DNA of 64,000 bases from Holdemania massiliensis AP2 (lineage in GTDB: Bacteria > Bacillota_I > Bacilli_A > Erysipelotrichales > Erysipelotrichaceae). Shown here one piece after another: positions 6,940 through 15,396 of the stretch (its first letter is position 1; each line of letters begins with the position of its first letter). Location of the stretch: the NCBI RefSeq assembly GCF_000327285.1, contig NZ_HE998568.1, positions 660,786-724,785 of the forward strand, given 5' to 3'. Under the pieces are notes generated by a model. That model saw only the letters and a program-made list of their open reading frames with translations. It made no database searches and was not told the origin of the DNA. Made by a program: the position numbers and the translations under genes.

Positions 6940-7686
6940 TTATTCAGCGCTGAAATATTCGTCAGTGCCGTGATATTCCATCAGTGCGTTCAGCATTCTG
7001 ATGATGTTGTTGGATGAAACGGATGAACCGGTAAACGTATCCAGCGTCAGGCTTTCGCGTCCTTCACCAGCGGTGTAGTCTTCCGCCGCGATATCATCGA
7101 CAGTGCTCAGCGTCTTAATGTAGGCATAGTCCTTATCGATGAAGAACGGAATGTACTCAGCCTTGAACATGTCATAAGTAGCGCCTGCCGGAGTCGGATT
7201 GCTGTCGCCCCAGAAGCCGGCTGTATACTTATCGCCGTTGTCGCGGTCAAACGACAGGAATCGAACCTGAGCGTCGTCCAGCTTCTTGCTTTCCGGCAAT
7301 GTCAGTTCAACATAGGCTGTCATCCAGTAATTGACATCCGCCGAACGGCAGGTGCAGGACAAATACGTAATCTGATACTTGACATAATTTCTGGCCTTGT
7401 ACTTGAAGTTGACAAAAGCATAGAAATCACTTTCTTCCCGCGGTCCGTTGATGTGGCTGATCGGTACGACAGCGACAACATTGGCCATTGAGCCCTCGCC
7501 CATATCTGCACTCGTGTTCAGATATTCGTTGATGCTGTCGAGTGTGATTTCACCGCTGGCCGTACATGGCGTCGATGAACCGCCGTCTGTTCCCTGTGTT
7601 GGTGCAGGCGTTCCGCCGTTGCTTCCGCAGGCTGTCAACGTCAGTACCAGCAGTGAGGACAGTAGAATTGCCCATACTTTTTTCAT
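6940..7686 (-). CDS. Lipoprotein with a covalent-FMN (ApbE-target) motif
   Basis: The 248-residue lipoprotein has signal LTLTAC (Cys20) and a Gly/Pro/Thr-rich spacer. Its C-terminal segment DTFTGSSVSSNNIIRML (216-232) matches the D-x-x-[ST]-G-[AS]-[ST] site to which ApbE attaches FMN through a phosphoester bond. The acceptor would be Ser222. The rest does not read like a standard FMN-binding domain; a CTCRS motif (about 110-114) could be a redox or metal site. ApbE is encoded by the divergent neighbour at 7922, which strongly supports flavinylation. The role is inferred to be electron transfer on the outer face of the membrane. The start follows AAGGAGGG. Confidence 0.75.
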   Translation of the reverse strand: MKKVWAILLSSLLVLTLTACGSNGGTPAPTQGTDGGSSTPCTASGEITLDSINEYLNTSADMGEGSMANVVAVVPISHINGPREESDFYAFVNFKYKARNYVKYQITYLSCTCRSADVNYWMTAYVELTLPESKKLDDAQVRFLSFDRDNGDKYTAGFWGDSNPTPAGATYDMFKAEYIPFFIDKDYAYIKTLSTVDDIAAEDYTAGEGRESLTLDTFTGSSVSSNNIIRMLNALMEYHGTDEYFSAE

Positions 7687-7839
7687 GAATTCCCTCCTTA
7701 GTATTCTTTACTCCCTGAAACTTATCAGAGCGTCCCTGCAGCGTTCCCAGCGCTGCACGCAGGCAAAAACAGAGCTGGATGATTCCCTGTCTTATCTGTT
7801 TCAAACTTTGCTGTGCGTAAAACACTCTAATATGTTATC

Positions 7840-7868
7840 ATTATAACAAGCTTGCCTGCGAAAAACAA
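7840..7868 (-). promoter_or_regulatory. Promoter of the flavoprotein/rhodanese operon
   Basis: On the minus strand, TTGTTT (7863-7868), a 17-bp spacer and TATAAT (7840-7845). Start would be near 7833, leaving a leader of about 145 nt that contains a GCAGCG/CGCTGC hairpin. Confidence 0.7.
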
Positions 7869-7921
7869 CCGGAGACGTTATTTACATTTTTCATAACTAA
7901 CTTAACAAGGAGTCTGATTGA

Positions 7922-9127
7922 ATGAGCAATTTTCTGAAAGCGTTTTCTTCTATCTTAATAATCCTTTGTTTAAGCCTGATTTCAGGCTGTACGCTTCAGG
8001 AGAGTCATGAAACTGATCAAGAAAAAACTTTCACAAATTATTTTGACGTTTTAACCGACAGCGAGGGAAATTTGGTTCTTCCGCTCAACACAACGGTTCA
8101 GCTGACGATGACCGATGAAAAGATACTGGATGAAGCGACTGTTCTGGCAGAAGCCGAGCTGTTCGAGTGGCATAAACTGGCTGACTCTCATCATCAGTAC
8201 CTGGATGCTCAGGGTAATGAACTGCACAACGTGGCTTATATCAATCAGCATCCGAAAGAAACGATTCCTCTGGATCCTCGATTGTTTGCCATGCTCAGTA
8301 CAGCGCTGAATTTATCGCAGCAGAGTGAAGGTCTTTTCCATCCTCTGCTGGGATCATTGAGTTCACTGTGGGAATCGAAATTCGCTCCCTTTCCAACGGA
8401 AAACACCGATCCGGATCCAGCTGTGATCCAAGGTCTGGTCGGCTGTCTGCCTGCGGCTGCAGATTTGAATGCGGTTGTTCAGCTGGATCAAAAAAGCCAA
8501 ACCATTCGCTTTGATCCTGGTGAATGCGAGGGTTCTCTGCAGATCAGTCTGGGAGCGATGGCCAAGGGCTACATTCTTGATCAGCTGGCCGATATGCTGA
8601 AACAATTCAACACCCCATTTCTGCTCGATGCCGGAAGCAGCTCCTTGATCGCCTGGTCACCCTCGGCTTCACCCAAGGCCTGGAATATCGGCGTGCGTGA
8701 TCCTTCCGGCAGTTCGGCGATGCTGTATGCTTTTTCCCTGACTGCGGGAGCGGTTTCGACTTCCGCCGATGATCAGCATTATTTTCTGCTTTCGGAGGGT
8801 GATCAACAGCTTCGACGTCATCACATTCTGAATCCGCATACCGGCTACAGTGAGAATTGGCTGCGCAGCGTGACGTTATGCGCTTCAGATCAAGCTGGAA
8901 TTCTGGATGTTTTAAGCACAGTCCTTTATAATATAGAAGATCCGGCACAACGGCAGGCCATGATCCATCGCTTTGAAGAAATGGCTCAGCTGAAGATCGA
9001 CTATGCCTGGTGTGAACCTGCAGAGTCCGGGCTGAAACTAACGCTCAGCGAAGGGATGGAACAGCGCCGTCTGACCTCAGCTGCCTGGCCGGATTCTTTA
9101 GAAGTTGAAATACAGCGAGGTGAATGA
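7922..9127 (+). CDS. apbE: FAD:protein FMN transferase ApbE (lipoprotein)
   Basis: ApbE cleaves FAD and attaches FMN to Thr/Ser of target proteins outside the membrane. The 401-residue protein has a lipobox (LISGC, Cys23), then the ApbE fold. Conserved motifs are GAMAKGYILDQL (FAD binding), LLDAGSSSLIAW, WNIGVRDPSG, TAGAVSTSADDQHYF (metal/active site) and HHILNPHTGY. Length is slightly above the usual 330-360 because of the N-terminal spacer. It diverges from the operon encoding the probable substrate at 6940-7686 and ends 1 bp before the second rhodanese-like gene, with which it is co-transcribed. A ribosome-binding site AAGGAG precedes the ATG. Confidence 0.92.
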   Translation: MSNFLKAFSSILIILCLSLISGCTLQESHETDQEKTFTNYFDVLTDSEGNLVLPLNTTVQLTMTDEKILDEATVLAEAELFEWHKLADSHHQYLDAQGNELHNVAYINQHPKETIPLDPRLFAMLSTALNLSQQSEGLFHPLLGSLSSLWESKFAPFPTENTDPDPAVIQGLVGCLPAAADLNAVVQLDQKSQTIRFDPGECEGSLQISLGAMAKGYILDQLADMLKQFNTPFLLDAGSSSLIAWSPSASPKAWNIGVRDPSGSSAMLYAFSLTAGAVSTSADDQHYFLLSEGDQQLRRHHILNPHTGYSENWLRSVTLCASDQAGILDVLSTVLYNIEDPAQRQAMIHRFEEMAQLKIDYAWCEPAESGLKLTLSEGMEQRRLTSAAWPDSLEVEIQRGE

Positions 9128-9128
9128 A

Positions 9129-9812
9129 ATGAAAAAGAAATTATTGCTTATCGGACTCTGTGTCCTGATTTTGGGCGGGTGCAGCGCTCAGCCTCAATCC
9201 ACCCCTTTACCCGATCCTGTTTCAGCGCCGACGGCGCTGCCGGAGAAATCCGTTCCGCAAAGCGCGTTAATGAGCGATTCGCCGATCAGTCCGACCAATC
9301 TGGATGACTATCTGTTTTTAAAGGATGTACTTTACTTTGATCTGCGTTCCCCGGCCCAGCTGGCTGAGGAAGGCTCTGTCGCAGGATTTGTCAACATCCC
9401 ATTTTACGGCGTGCTGGTCGACTACGAGCGGAAGGATAATGTGCTGTACCGCATGACGAAGGTACGGGATGATGCGGGAAAAGTGATCGCTCAGATGGGC
9501 GACGTCGGAAGCTTTTCTGCCAATTATGAGGAATCTGAGAGTCTAATCCGCGATCTGTTTCCGCAGGATCAGCCGATCGTCTTCATTTCCACAGCCGGCG
9601 TCGAGGCTGCCTATATCATCAGCCTTTTGATCCAACTGGGGTATGACGGATCGAAGCTGTATAATGCCGGCACTTTCTCCAATGGAATGGGTAATATCAT
9701 CGCTTATAAGGATTATCCGGACGCAAAATATCACGTTCCGGGAACCAATGTTTATACGGTATCCAGTCAGTTTCTCTGGAATGAAACACTGACTCCGACT
9801 GTGGATGAATAA
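9129..9812 (+). CDS. Rhodanese-like lipoprotein lacking the catalytic Cys
   Basis: I set the start at 9129, which yields an immediate lipoprotein signal (LILGGC, Cys18); the in-frame ATG at 9105 lies inside apbE and would mask it. The product is 227 residues, the same length as the paralogue at 6233-6916, with the same order: spacer, VLYFDLRSPAQL, NIPFYGVLVDY, YEESESLIRDLFP, GYDGSKLYNAG. At the catalytic loop it reads FISTAGVEAAY where the paralogue reads FLMCQSGGRVA, so the Cys is Thr. It is likely a non-catalytic partner or binding protein. It is translationally coupled to apbE. Confidence 0.85.
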   Translation: MKKKLLLIGLCVLILGGCSAQPQSTPLPDPVSAPTALPEKSVPQSALMSDSPISPTNLDDYLFLKDVLYFDLRSPAQLAEEGSVAGFVNIPFYGVLVDYERKDNVLYRMTKVRDDAGKVIAQMGDVGSFSANYEESESLIRDLFPQDQPIVFISTAGVEAAYIISLLIQLGYDGSKLYNAGTFSNGMGNIIAYKDYPDAKYHVPGTNVYTVSSQFLWNETLTPTVDE

Positions 9813-9846
9813 AGCATCGCAATAGAAATTCGATATTGAAGAAAAG

Positions 9847-9894
9847 TCCCATGAAATTAGCCGGAATTGCCCGCTGCGTTCATGGGATTTTTTG
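9847..9894 (+). terminator. Terminator of the apbE operon
   Basis: TCCCATGAA (9847-9855) pairs with TTCATGGGA (9879-9887), followed by a T-tract (9888-9893). Confidence 0.85.
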
Positions 9895-9915
9895 TTATGC
9901 TAAAATGCAGACTGT

Positions 9916-10839
9916 TTATTTTACTCTGCTTTCGACATATTCCTGAATATGCTTGGCGTCCAGTCCATAATAGGCAAGCAGCTCCATCGGCTTGCCGCTT
10001 CTGCCAAAGGTGTCCTGCATTCCCATCCGCTCAAGCCGGCACGACAGACCCGATTCCGCCAGCACCTCTGCGACGGCACTGCCCAGTCCACCATAGATAC
10101 TATGTTCTTCAATCGTAATCATCACCTTATGCGTGCGGGCAAGCTTCTCGATCAGTTCTCTGTCAATCGGCTTGATCGTCGGCATGTTGACGATCGTCGG
10201 CTTCAGTGTTTTCATCTGTGCTGCGGCCTTCAGTGTTTCCTGAACCATGAGTCCTGAACAGAGAATGGCGGCCTTTTCACCTTCCTGCAGAATCACGCCT
10301 TTTCCGCATTCAAAATGACATTCGCCTGGGTAGACCTCATCCACACCCAGTCTTCCCAACCGCACATAACAAGGTCCTTCCATCGCATAAACCGCCTCAA
10401 TGACCGCTTTCGTTTCTTTGGCGTCGCACGGCTGAAACACCTTCATATTCGGCAGGGAACGCATCAGCGCCAGATCTTCAATCGCCTGGTGAGATGCGCC
10501 GTCTTCCCCAACGCTGATGCCGGCATGAGTAGCACAGATTTTTACATTCAGATTCGGATAACAGATGCTGTTGCGGATTTGTTCAAAAGCTCTTCCTGAC
10601 GCAAACACCGCGAAACTGGAAGCATAAACAATCTTGCCGCTCGCTGCCAGTCCTGCGGCAACCGACATCATGTTGCCTTCGGCAATTCCAAGATTAAAAT
10701 GTCGGTCTGGGCAAACCTTTTTTGCTTCAATCGTCTTCGTCGACTTGGACAGATCCGCATCCAGAACGACAATGTCTTCTTTTTCCAGCATCAGCTCCGC
10801 CAAGGCTTTTCCATAAGCTTCCCGTGTCGCGGTTGTCAT
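9916..10839 (-). CDS. Transketolase, C-terminal subunit
   Basis: This 307-residue subunit corresponds to the pyrimidine-binding and C-terminal domains of a split transketolase; the partner is the gene at 10836-11651, overlapping by 4 bp. Typical features are LDADLSKSTKT, FNLGIAEGNMMSVAAGLA with the ThDP-activating Glu, THAGISVGEDGASHQAIEDL, and EHSIYGGLGSAVAE near the end. Together the subunits move two-carbon ketol units between pentose and hexose/triose phosphates. As the last gene of the ascorbate-type operon it would take D-xylulose-5-phosphate, the end product of the Ula pathway, into the pentose phosphate pool. Confidence 0.93.
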   Translation of the reverse strand: MTTATREAYGKALAELMLEKEDIVVLDADLSKSTKTIEAKKVCPDRHFNLGIAEGNMMSVAAGLAASGKIVYASSFAVFASGRAFEQIRNSICYPNLNVKICATHAGISVGEDGASHQAIEDLALMRSLPNMKVFQPCDAKETKAVIEAVYAMEGPCYVRLGRLGVDEVYPGECHFECGKGVILQEGEKAAILCSGLMVQETLKAAAQMKTLKPTIVNMPTIKPIDRELIEKLARTHKVMITIEEHSIYGGLGSAVAEVLAESGLSCRLERMGMQDTFGRSGKPMELLAYYGLDAKHIQEYVESRVK

Positions 10840-11651
10840 TCGCTTTCTCCTCCTAATTCCTTCATCGCCTGATCGTACTGCGCGCGATTCGGTGCAGCAC
10901 CGTGCCAGCCGGCTTCGTTTTCCATAAACGAAACGCCCTTTCCCTTCACCGTGTGCGCCACAATGACCGTCGGTCGGCCTTTCACCTGTTTTGCCTCTTC
11001 AAAGGCAGACTGAATCTGCGGCAGCTGGTGGCCATCAATTTCTATCGTGTGGAGACCGAAAGCTTCAAATTTGGCGCGGAAGGGTTCCGGCCCAATGACC
11101 GTCTGTATATCTCCGTCAATTTGAAGATGGTTATAGTCGAGAATCACGCACAGCTGATCCAGCTGGTAATGCGCGGCAGCCATGCAGGCTTCCCATACTT
11201 GACCTTCCTCACATTCTCCATCACCGATCAAAACATAAACCCGATGAGGATTCTGATCCAGCTTGTTTGCTAAAGCCATTCCCACTGCACAGGAAATCCC
11301 CTGTCCTAATGAACCGGTGGACATATCGACACCGGATACATAGCGCATATTCGGATGCCCCTGCAGCCTGGAATCAAGACTGCGGAAACCTGTCAGCTCG
11401 TTTTCTTCCAACAGACCTTTTTCTGCCAAAACGGCATAAAGTAGCGGTGAGGCATGGCCTTTGCTTAATACAAAGCGATCACGGTCCAGTGTATCAACAT
11501 TTCGCTCATTTATATCCATGACCTGAAAGTACAAAACTGTCAGAAGTTCAACAGCGCTCAGACTGCCGCCTGGATGTCCGCTCTGTGCGGCATAGACCTG
11601 CCGCAGAATATTCTGGCGAATATGCCGGGCATGTTTGATTAACTCTTCCAT
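10836..11651 (-). CDS. Transketolase, N-terminal subunit
   Basis: The 271-residue thiamine-diphosphate-binding half of the split transketolase. It shows SGHPGGSLSAVELL, LSKGHASPLLYA, GSLGQGISCAVGMA and the ThDP motif GDGECEEGQVWEA...LDYNHLQIDG. Split transketolases are frequent in Firmicute sugar operons. The start ATG at 11651 follows AAAGGAG. Its stop overlaps the C-terminal subunit's start (ATGA), so the two are made in equal amounts. It lies 2 bp behind the HAD phosphatase gene. Confidence 0.93.
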   Translation of the reverse strand: MEELIKHARHIRQNILRQVYAAQSGHPGGSLSAVELLTVLYFQVMDINERNVDTLDRDRFVLSKGHASPLLYAVLAEKGLLEENELTGFRSLDSRLQGHPNMRYVSGVDMSTGSLGQGISCAVGMALANKLDQNPHRVYVLIGDGECEEGQVWEACMAAAHYQLDQLCVILDYNHLQIDGDIQTVIGPEPFRAKFEAFGLHTIEIDGHQLPQIQSAFEEAKQVKGRPTVIVAHTVKGKGVSFMENEAGWHGAAPNRAQYDQAMKELGGESE

Positions 11652-11653
11652 AG

Positions 11654-12463
11654 TTACTCCTTTATCCTGGAACTTAAAAACTTTCCGATTAAATAGGCGT
11701 TGACGCCGCCTGCCTGATGGGTTGGGGCAATTTCATCTGCCTGTTGTTTTATCAATTCATCACTGTGTTCCATTGCGACGCCAATCCCGCTTTGCCTGAA
11801 CATGGAAAGATCATTGAAATTATCCCCGATACTCATCACTTCATGACGCTGAACATTCAGCTGCCGGGCAATCAGGCTTAACGCCTGGCCTTTGCTGGTT
11901 CCCTCTGCCGTTATCGTATACAGCGTATCCTCTGATCGGTTAAAGGCAATTTGAGGACAAAGCGCCGTTACCTTCTGAACTAGGTTTTCCATTTCAGGAA
12001 AGCCTGCGGAATCCAGCGTCAGCTTATAGAAAACAACATTCGTATAATCCGCGGTGGAACTGAGTCGGTGCATTACAAGTTGGCTGCGGAACAGTTTGCG
12101 AATTTCCTGCAGCTTTTTTGAAGTGCCAAAGGAATACCCGCCGGACGAATCAAAAAAAGTAAACGGAATCTGCGCCTTGATCAGAGTCTGAATAATCTGA
12201 CCGGTATAGGCTTTTTCCACAGAATTACTTTTCAGCAGCTGATGGCGGCACCAGATATTCGCACCGTTGTCCGTCGCGTAAGGAACGTCAATCCCGAACT
12301 GATCAATATAAGACCCGACAATGGCCTCGTTGCGTCCGGTCGCCACGGTAAAACGAATCCCTTTGCGGTGTAAGCCCGCAATCGTTGAGATGATCTTTCG
12401 GTCTAAGTGTTTGGCTTCATCCAAAAGCGTTCCATCAACATCGCAGACGATCAGCTTAATCAT
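11654..12463 (-). CDS. HAD-superfamily (Cof-type) sugar phosphatase
   Basis: A 269-residue HAD hydrolase of the Cof/YidA class: motif I DVDGTLLDE (Asp8/Asp10), motif II VATGRNE, motif III Lys with the C2-type cap in the middle (about 85-190), and motif IV SIGDNFNDLSMF. Such enzymes hydrolyse small phosphorylated metabolites; the substrate cannot be read from sequence. In this operon it may relieve accumulation of phosphorylated sugar acids or pentuloses. It overlaps the upstream UlaE gene by 8 bp and precedes the transketolase pair by 2 bp. Confidence 0.88.
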   Translation of the reverse strand: MIKLIVCDVDGTLLDEAKHLDRKIISTIAGLHRKGIRFTVATGRNEAIVGSYIDQFGIDVPYATDNGANIWCRHQLLKSNSVEKAYTGQIIQTLIKAQIPFTFFDSSGGYSFGTSKKLQEIRKLFRSQLVMHRLSSTADYTNVVFYKLTLDSAGFPEMENLVQKVTALCPQIAFNRSEDTLYTITAEGTSKGQALSLIARQLNVQRHEVMSIGDNFNDLSMFRQSGIGVAMEHSDELIKQQADEIAPTHQAGGVNAYLIGKFLSSRIKE

Positions 12464-13316
12464 AAAATACGGTATCCAGCCTGCTTCTTAAGAAAGAACA
12501 GGCTTCACGACAAACCTGCGGATAATCAGGAAACTGCGGCGTATACCAGAATTCACCGGTAAACATGCGGATGCCCAGTCGTTTAAGCTGCCACAGATTC
12601 TGAACATATTCAGTATGCCCCGTTCCAAAGGGAACCTCACGGTAAATTCCCGGCCGCGTTTCCTTAAGATGCACCGCCCAAATATGACCTTTGCCTTTCT
12701 CAAGATCCGCTTTGACCTCTGTCTGATAAAGCAGGGAAGCATTGGTCAGATTCCCCAGATCAGGATAAACTCCCAGATAGGGACTGTTGATCAGACGGAC
12801 ATATTCCATGGCTTTTTCCACCGTGTCCATAAACGGTGTTTCCATTGTTTCAAAGCCCAGAACCACTCCCTTTCTGGCTGCCATCTGAACAGCTGTATTC
12901 AGATTTTGAACAAAGTTTCTGCGGGTCGTTTCCGTACTTGTCTGATAATAGACGTCATAACCGGCAAGCTGAATGATCCGAATGCCTAAGTCAACTGCCA
13001 GATCAATCGCTTTTTCCAGGATCTGCAGCGATTTCTGCTGCATCTGCGGATCGGATGCGCCTAAAGGATAGCGGCGGTGTCCCGACAGACACATCGTTAA
13101 AAGCGGAACATCGTTTAAAATTGTCAGTTCTTTGAGCTTTCTTCGCTCCTCTTTATTCCAATCCAATCGCTTCAGCTTTTCCTCGGTTTCATCAATACTG
13201 ATTTCCAGCCAATCAAAACCAGCGTTTCGGCATTGTTCCAGTTTGTCCTGCCAGGACAAATCCGCCGGCAGGCTTTTTTCGTACATGCCTAACAAGTATT
13301 GCTTACTTTTGTCCAT
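12456..13316 (-). CDS. ulaE: L-xylulose-5-phosphate 3-epimerase (UlaE), copy 1
   Basis: UlaE converts L-xylulose-5-phosphate to L-ribulose-5-phosphate. The protein has the TIM-barrel epimerase features [60 protein letters not shown] and VHLKETRPG, with metal-binding Glu/Asp/His/Glu. I start it at ATG 13316, which has AGGAG at good spacing; the in-frame ATG at 13334 would add six residues and lacks a site. Length is 286 residues, as in E. coli UlaE. It overlaps the ulaF gene by 14 bp. A second, more diverged copy is at 20141. Confidence 0.9.
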   Translation of the reverse strand: MDKSKQYLLGMYEKSLPADLSWQDKLEQCRNAGFDWLEISIDETEEKLKRLDWNKEERRKLKELTILNDVPLLTMCLSGHRRYPLGASDPQMQQKSLQILEKAIDLAVDLGIRIIQLAGYDVYYQTSTETTRRNFVQNLNTAVQMAARKGVVLGFETMETPFMDTVEKAMEYVRLINSPYLGVYPDLGNLTNASLLYQTEVKADLEKGKGHIWAVHLKETRPGIYREVPFGTGHTEYVQNLWQLKRLGIRMFTGEFWYTPQFPDYPQVCREACSFLRSRLDTVFYD

Positions 13317-14001
13317 AATAGGCTCCTGTGCCATGCTTTCTTAGATAGTGTTTATCCAGCAAGTCCTGCTGCATCGCATGGACCTCATGATTGATCAGCT
13401 GCGTCTTGAAAGCCATTTCCGCCAATTCTTCCAAAACTACCGCATTGTGAACCGCTTCAAAAGGCGTGGTTCCCCACGTAAAAGGGCCATGGCTCTGCAC
13501 CAGAACGCCGGGGATCTGATCCGGGTCTAAATGATGAGTTCTAAAGGTTTCTGCAATGACCTTTCCGGTATTCAGTTCATACTCTGAAAGGATCTCAGCC
13601 TCATTCATCGGCCGGGTACAGGGAATCGCACCGTAGAAATAATCACCGTGGGTCGTTCCTAAAGCTGGAATCGCTTTTCCAGCCTGGCACCAGGCCGTCG
13701 CATTCTGCGAATGGGTATGGACAACACCCCCAATGTTCGCAAAACTTTTATACAGTTCCAAATGCGTTTTTAAATCGCTGCTGGGTTTATAATGGCCTTC
13801 AACAAGATTGCCTTCCAGATCACAGACAACCATGTCTTCAACACCCATTGTTTCATATTCCACACCACTAGGCTTAATGACGACTAAGCCTGCGCTTCGG
13901 TCAATCCCACTGACATTTCCCCACGTAAACGTAATCAGCTGATACTGCGGGAGAAGCAGATTCGCCTTCCATACTTCTTCTTTTAATTTTTCAAGCATCA
14001 T
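13303..14001 (-). CDS. ulaF: L-ribulose-5-phosphate 4-epimerase (UlaF/AraD)
   Basis: This 232-residue zinc enzyme interconverts L-ribulose-5-phosphate and D-xylulose-5-phosphate. Class II aldolase-fold motifs are visible: [35 protein letters not shown], the zinc-binding [29 protein letters not shown] (a hallmark of AraD/UlaF/SgbE) and the distal [12 protein letters not shown]. Length agrees with UlaF. It lies 6 bp behind the beta-propeller gene and overlaps ulaE. The pathway continues from the product to transketolase at the end of the same operon. Confidence 0.92.
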   Translation of the reverse strand: MMLEKLKEEVWKANLLLPQYQLITFTWGNVSGIDRSAGLVVIKPSGVEYETMGVEDMVVCDLEGNLVEGHYKPSSDLKTHLELYKSFANIGGVVHTHSQNATAWCQAGKAIPALGTTHGDYFYGAIPCTRPMNEAEILSEYELNTGKVIAETFRTHHLDPDQIPGVLVQSHGPFTWGTTPFEAVHNAVVLEELAEMAFKTQLINHEVHAMQQDLLDKHYLRKHGTGAYYGQK

Positions 14002-14007
14002 TCTCTC

Positions 14008-15039
14008 CTATTCAACAACTTTGTAAACTGCCGCCTCATTTTTTGTGTGATTGGCTGACAAGATATAATCTCCGTCGACACAGTGAAGAACCGCGATGTT
14101 GGCCGGACCGGCCCCCGTTTCGACCGTTGTCACCTGATAAGTTCCTTCAGCAAACTGGACGACAAATAGTTCAGCCTGAACCCGCCGGACACCGCCGACA
14201 AAACAAGGCTTTCCATTCAAATTTGTTCCGATCAAAGCATGGGCAAAATCAATTTCATGCGGATAGACATAATCGCAAACATACCGATGATCCCGCCATT
14301 TATAAATTTTCATATGGTTGCCGTGGAATGGCTCAATCGTCATCATTTCTTCTATGCCATCGCCGTCGATATCCGCAAACGCTACCTCGCCGACCTGACC
14401 CTCGAAAATTCTTTCCACTTCCCACTCGCCGCTTTGATCCTGGGGTGGAATGACCCGCAGAATTCCCTGATCGCTGGCAAAATAGCCGCACAGCTGATTC
14501 CGATAAAATCCCCGGCAATAGCCATGATTGCGGTAACAGCCGTCCACAAGCAGTTTTAATTCAATACCCTGCGATAAATCATCGGGGAGGACGCCGACAT
14601 AAATCTGTCCCGGTTCACTCCAATCTTCTTTACTTTGTTTATTCCGGGCAATCGTCGCACAGATCAGATACTGAATTCCCCCCACCGAATAGATGTCAAA
14701 ACGATGCAGATAGGGCAGACTCAGAACATCCTGGATTTCCCAGCCGTGTTCCGTTTTTCTGCCATGGACAAGCTTAGCCCGACTCGGCGTCACTTTTAAA
14801 TAGAATTCATTCACGGCTAAGAATTCACCGGACTTAAAAGGGAGGGGAATGATCGACATACACCCGCCCCGATCCTTCCAGACCACTTCTCTTTCACTGA
14901 AATCTTTTCCGGTATAGGAATAACACTCACTCTGCGGATTTTCACTGGCAAATAAAGCATAAGTCTGATTCTGAATGGTCAATGAACTCGCACAGTAACA
15001 ACGAACAATATCATCCAAATGGATTTTTTCAAATTTCAT
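14008..15039 (-). CDS. Cytoplasmic beta-propeller-like protein of unknown function
   Basis: I do not recognise this 343-residue family by name. It has no signal peptide or membrane segment, and repeated blades are suggested by recurring hydrophobic-Gly-strand patterns. One FG-GAP/VCBS-like calcium motif, FADIDGDGIEEMM, lies about two-thirds along, and a late block reads GAGPANIAVLHC. I start at the second ATG (15039); the first (15045) abuts AGGAGG. It sits between the PTS IIB gene and ulaF in a tight sugar-acid operon, so an enzymatic (lactonase, isomerase or dehydratase-like propeller) or sugar-sensing role is inferred. Unusually many Cys and Tyr residues are present. Confidence 0.6.
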   Translation of the reverse strand: MKFEKIHLDDIVRCYCASSLTIQNQTYALFASENPQSECYSYTGKDFSEREVVWKDRGGCMSIIPLPFKSGEFLAVNEFYLKVTPSRAKLVHGRKTEHGWEIQDVLSLPYLHRFDIYSVGGIQYLICATIARNKQSKEDWSEPGQIYVGVLPDDLSQGIELKLLVDGCYRNHGYCRGFYRNQLCGYFASDQGILRVIPPQDQSGEWEVERIFEGQVGEVAFADIDGDGIEEMMTIEPFHGNHMKIYKWRDHRYVCDYVYPHEIDFAHALIGTNLNGKPCFVGGVRRVQAELFVVQFAEGTYQVTTVETGAGPANIAVLHCVDGDYILSANHTKNEAAVYKVVE

Positions 15040-15105
15040 TTTCATCCTCCTGACGCCGCTTTAGAAAGAAGAGCTATCGGTCAGGATAGCTCTCATTCAT
15101 TCAAT

Positions 15106-15396
15106 TTAAGATACATACCCCGCCGCTTTTAAAGCCGCGATAATTTCATCCTGCGAAAGTGGATTTTTTAACGGATAAACATTCACTCCGGCCGCTTTGG
15201 CAGAATCAAACATTTTGATAAAGGCTGGGGAAGTCAGCACCAGATCATAGTTTCTGGCTGAGGACTTTCCTTCCGCAATCGGACAGTGCTTGACGTTCGC
15301 TTCCACCCCGACGCTTTTGCAGGCTTTCTGGGCCGTAATTGCCATTAACTGACTGGTCCCGGAGCCGCTGGCACAGCAGATCAGAATTTTAATCAT
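15106..15396 (-). CDS. ulaB: PTS system ascorbate-type IIB component (UlaB)
   Basis: The 96-residue IIB protein accepts phosphate on Cys in ILICCASGSGTSQ (Cys7 or Cys8) and passes it to the incoming sugar at UlaA. Size and the P-loop-like motif match the SgaB/UlaB family. Its ATG overlaps the IIC stop codon (ATGA). A 66-bp gap with a weak hairpin (GAGCTATC/GATAGCTC near 15071-15094) separates it from the propeller gene and may be a processing or attenuation point. Confidence 0.9.
   Translation of the reverse strand: MIKILICCASGSGTSQLMAITAQKACKSVGVEANVKHCPIAEGKSSARNYDLVLTSPAFIKMFDSAKAAGVNVYPLKNPLSQDEIIAALKAAGYVS

Noticed and set aside
7448-7846. 132-aa plus-strand ORF antisense to the flavoprotein gene
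   Set aside because: It overlaps a lipoprotein gene with clear motifs and the divergent promoter; no ribosome-binding site.
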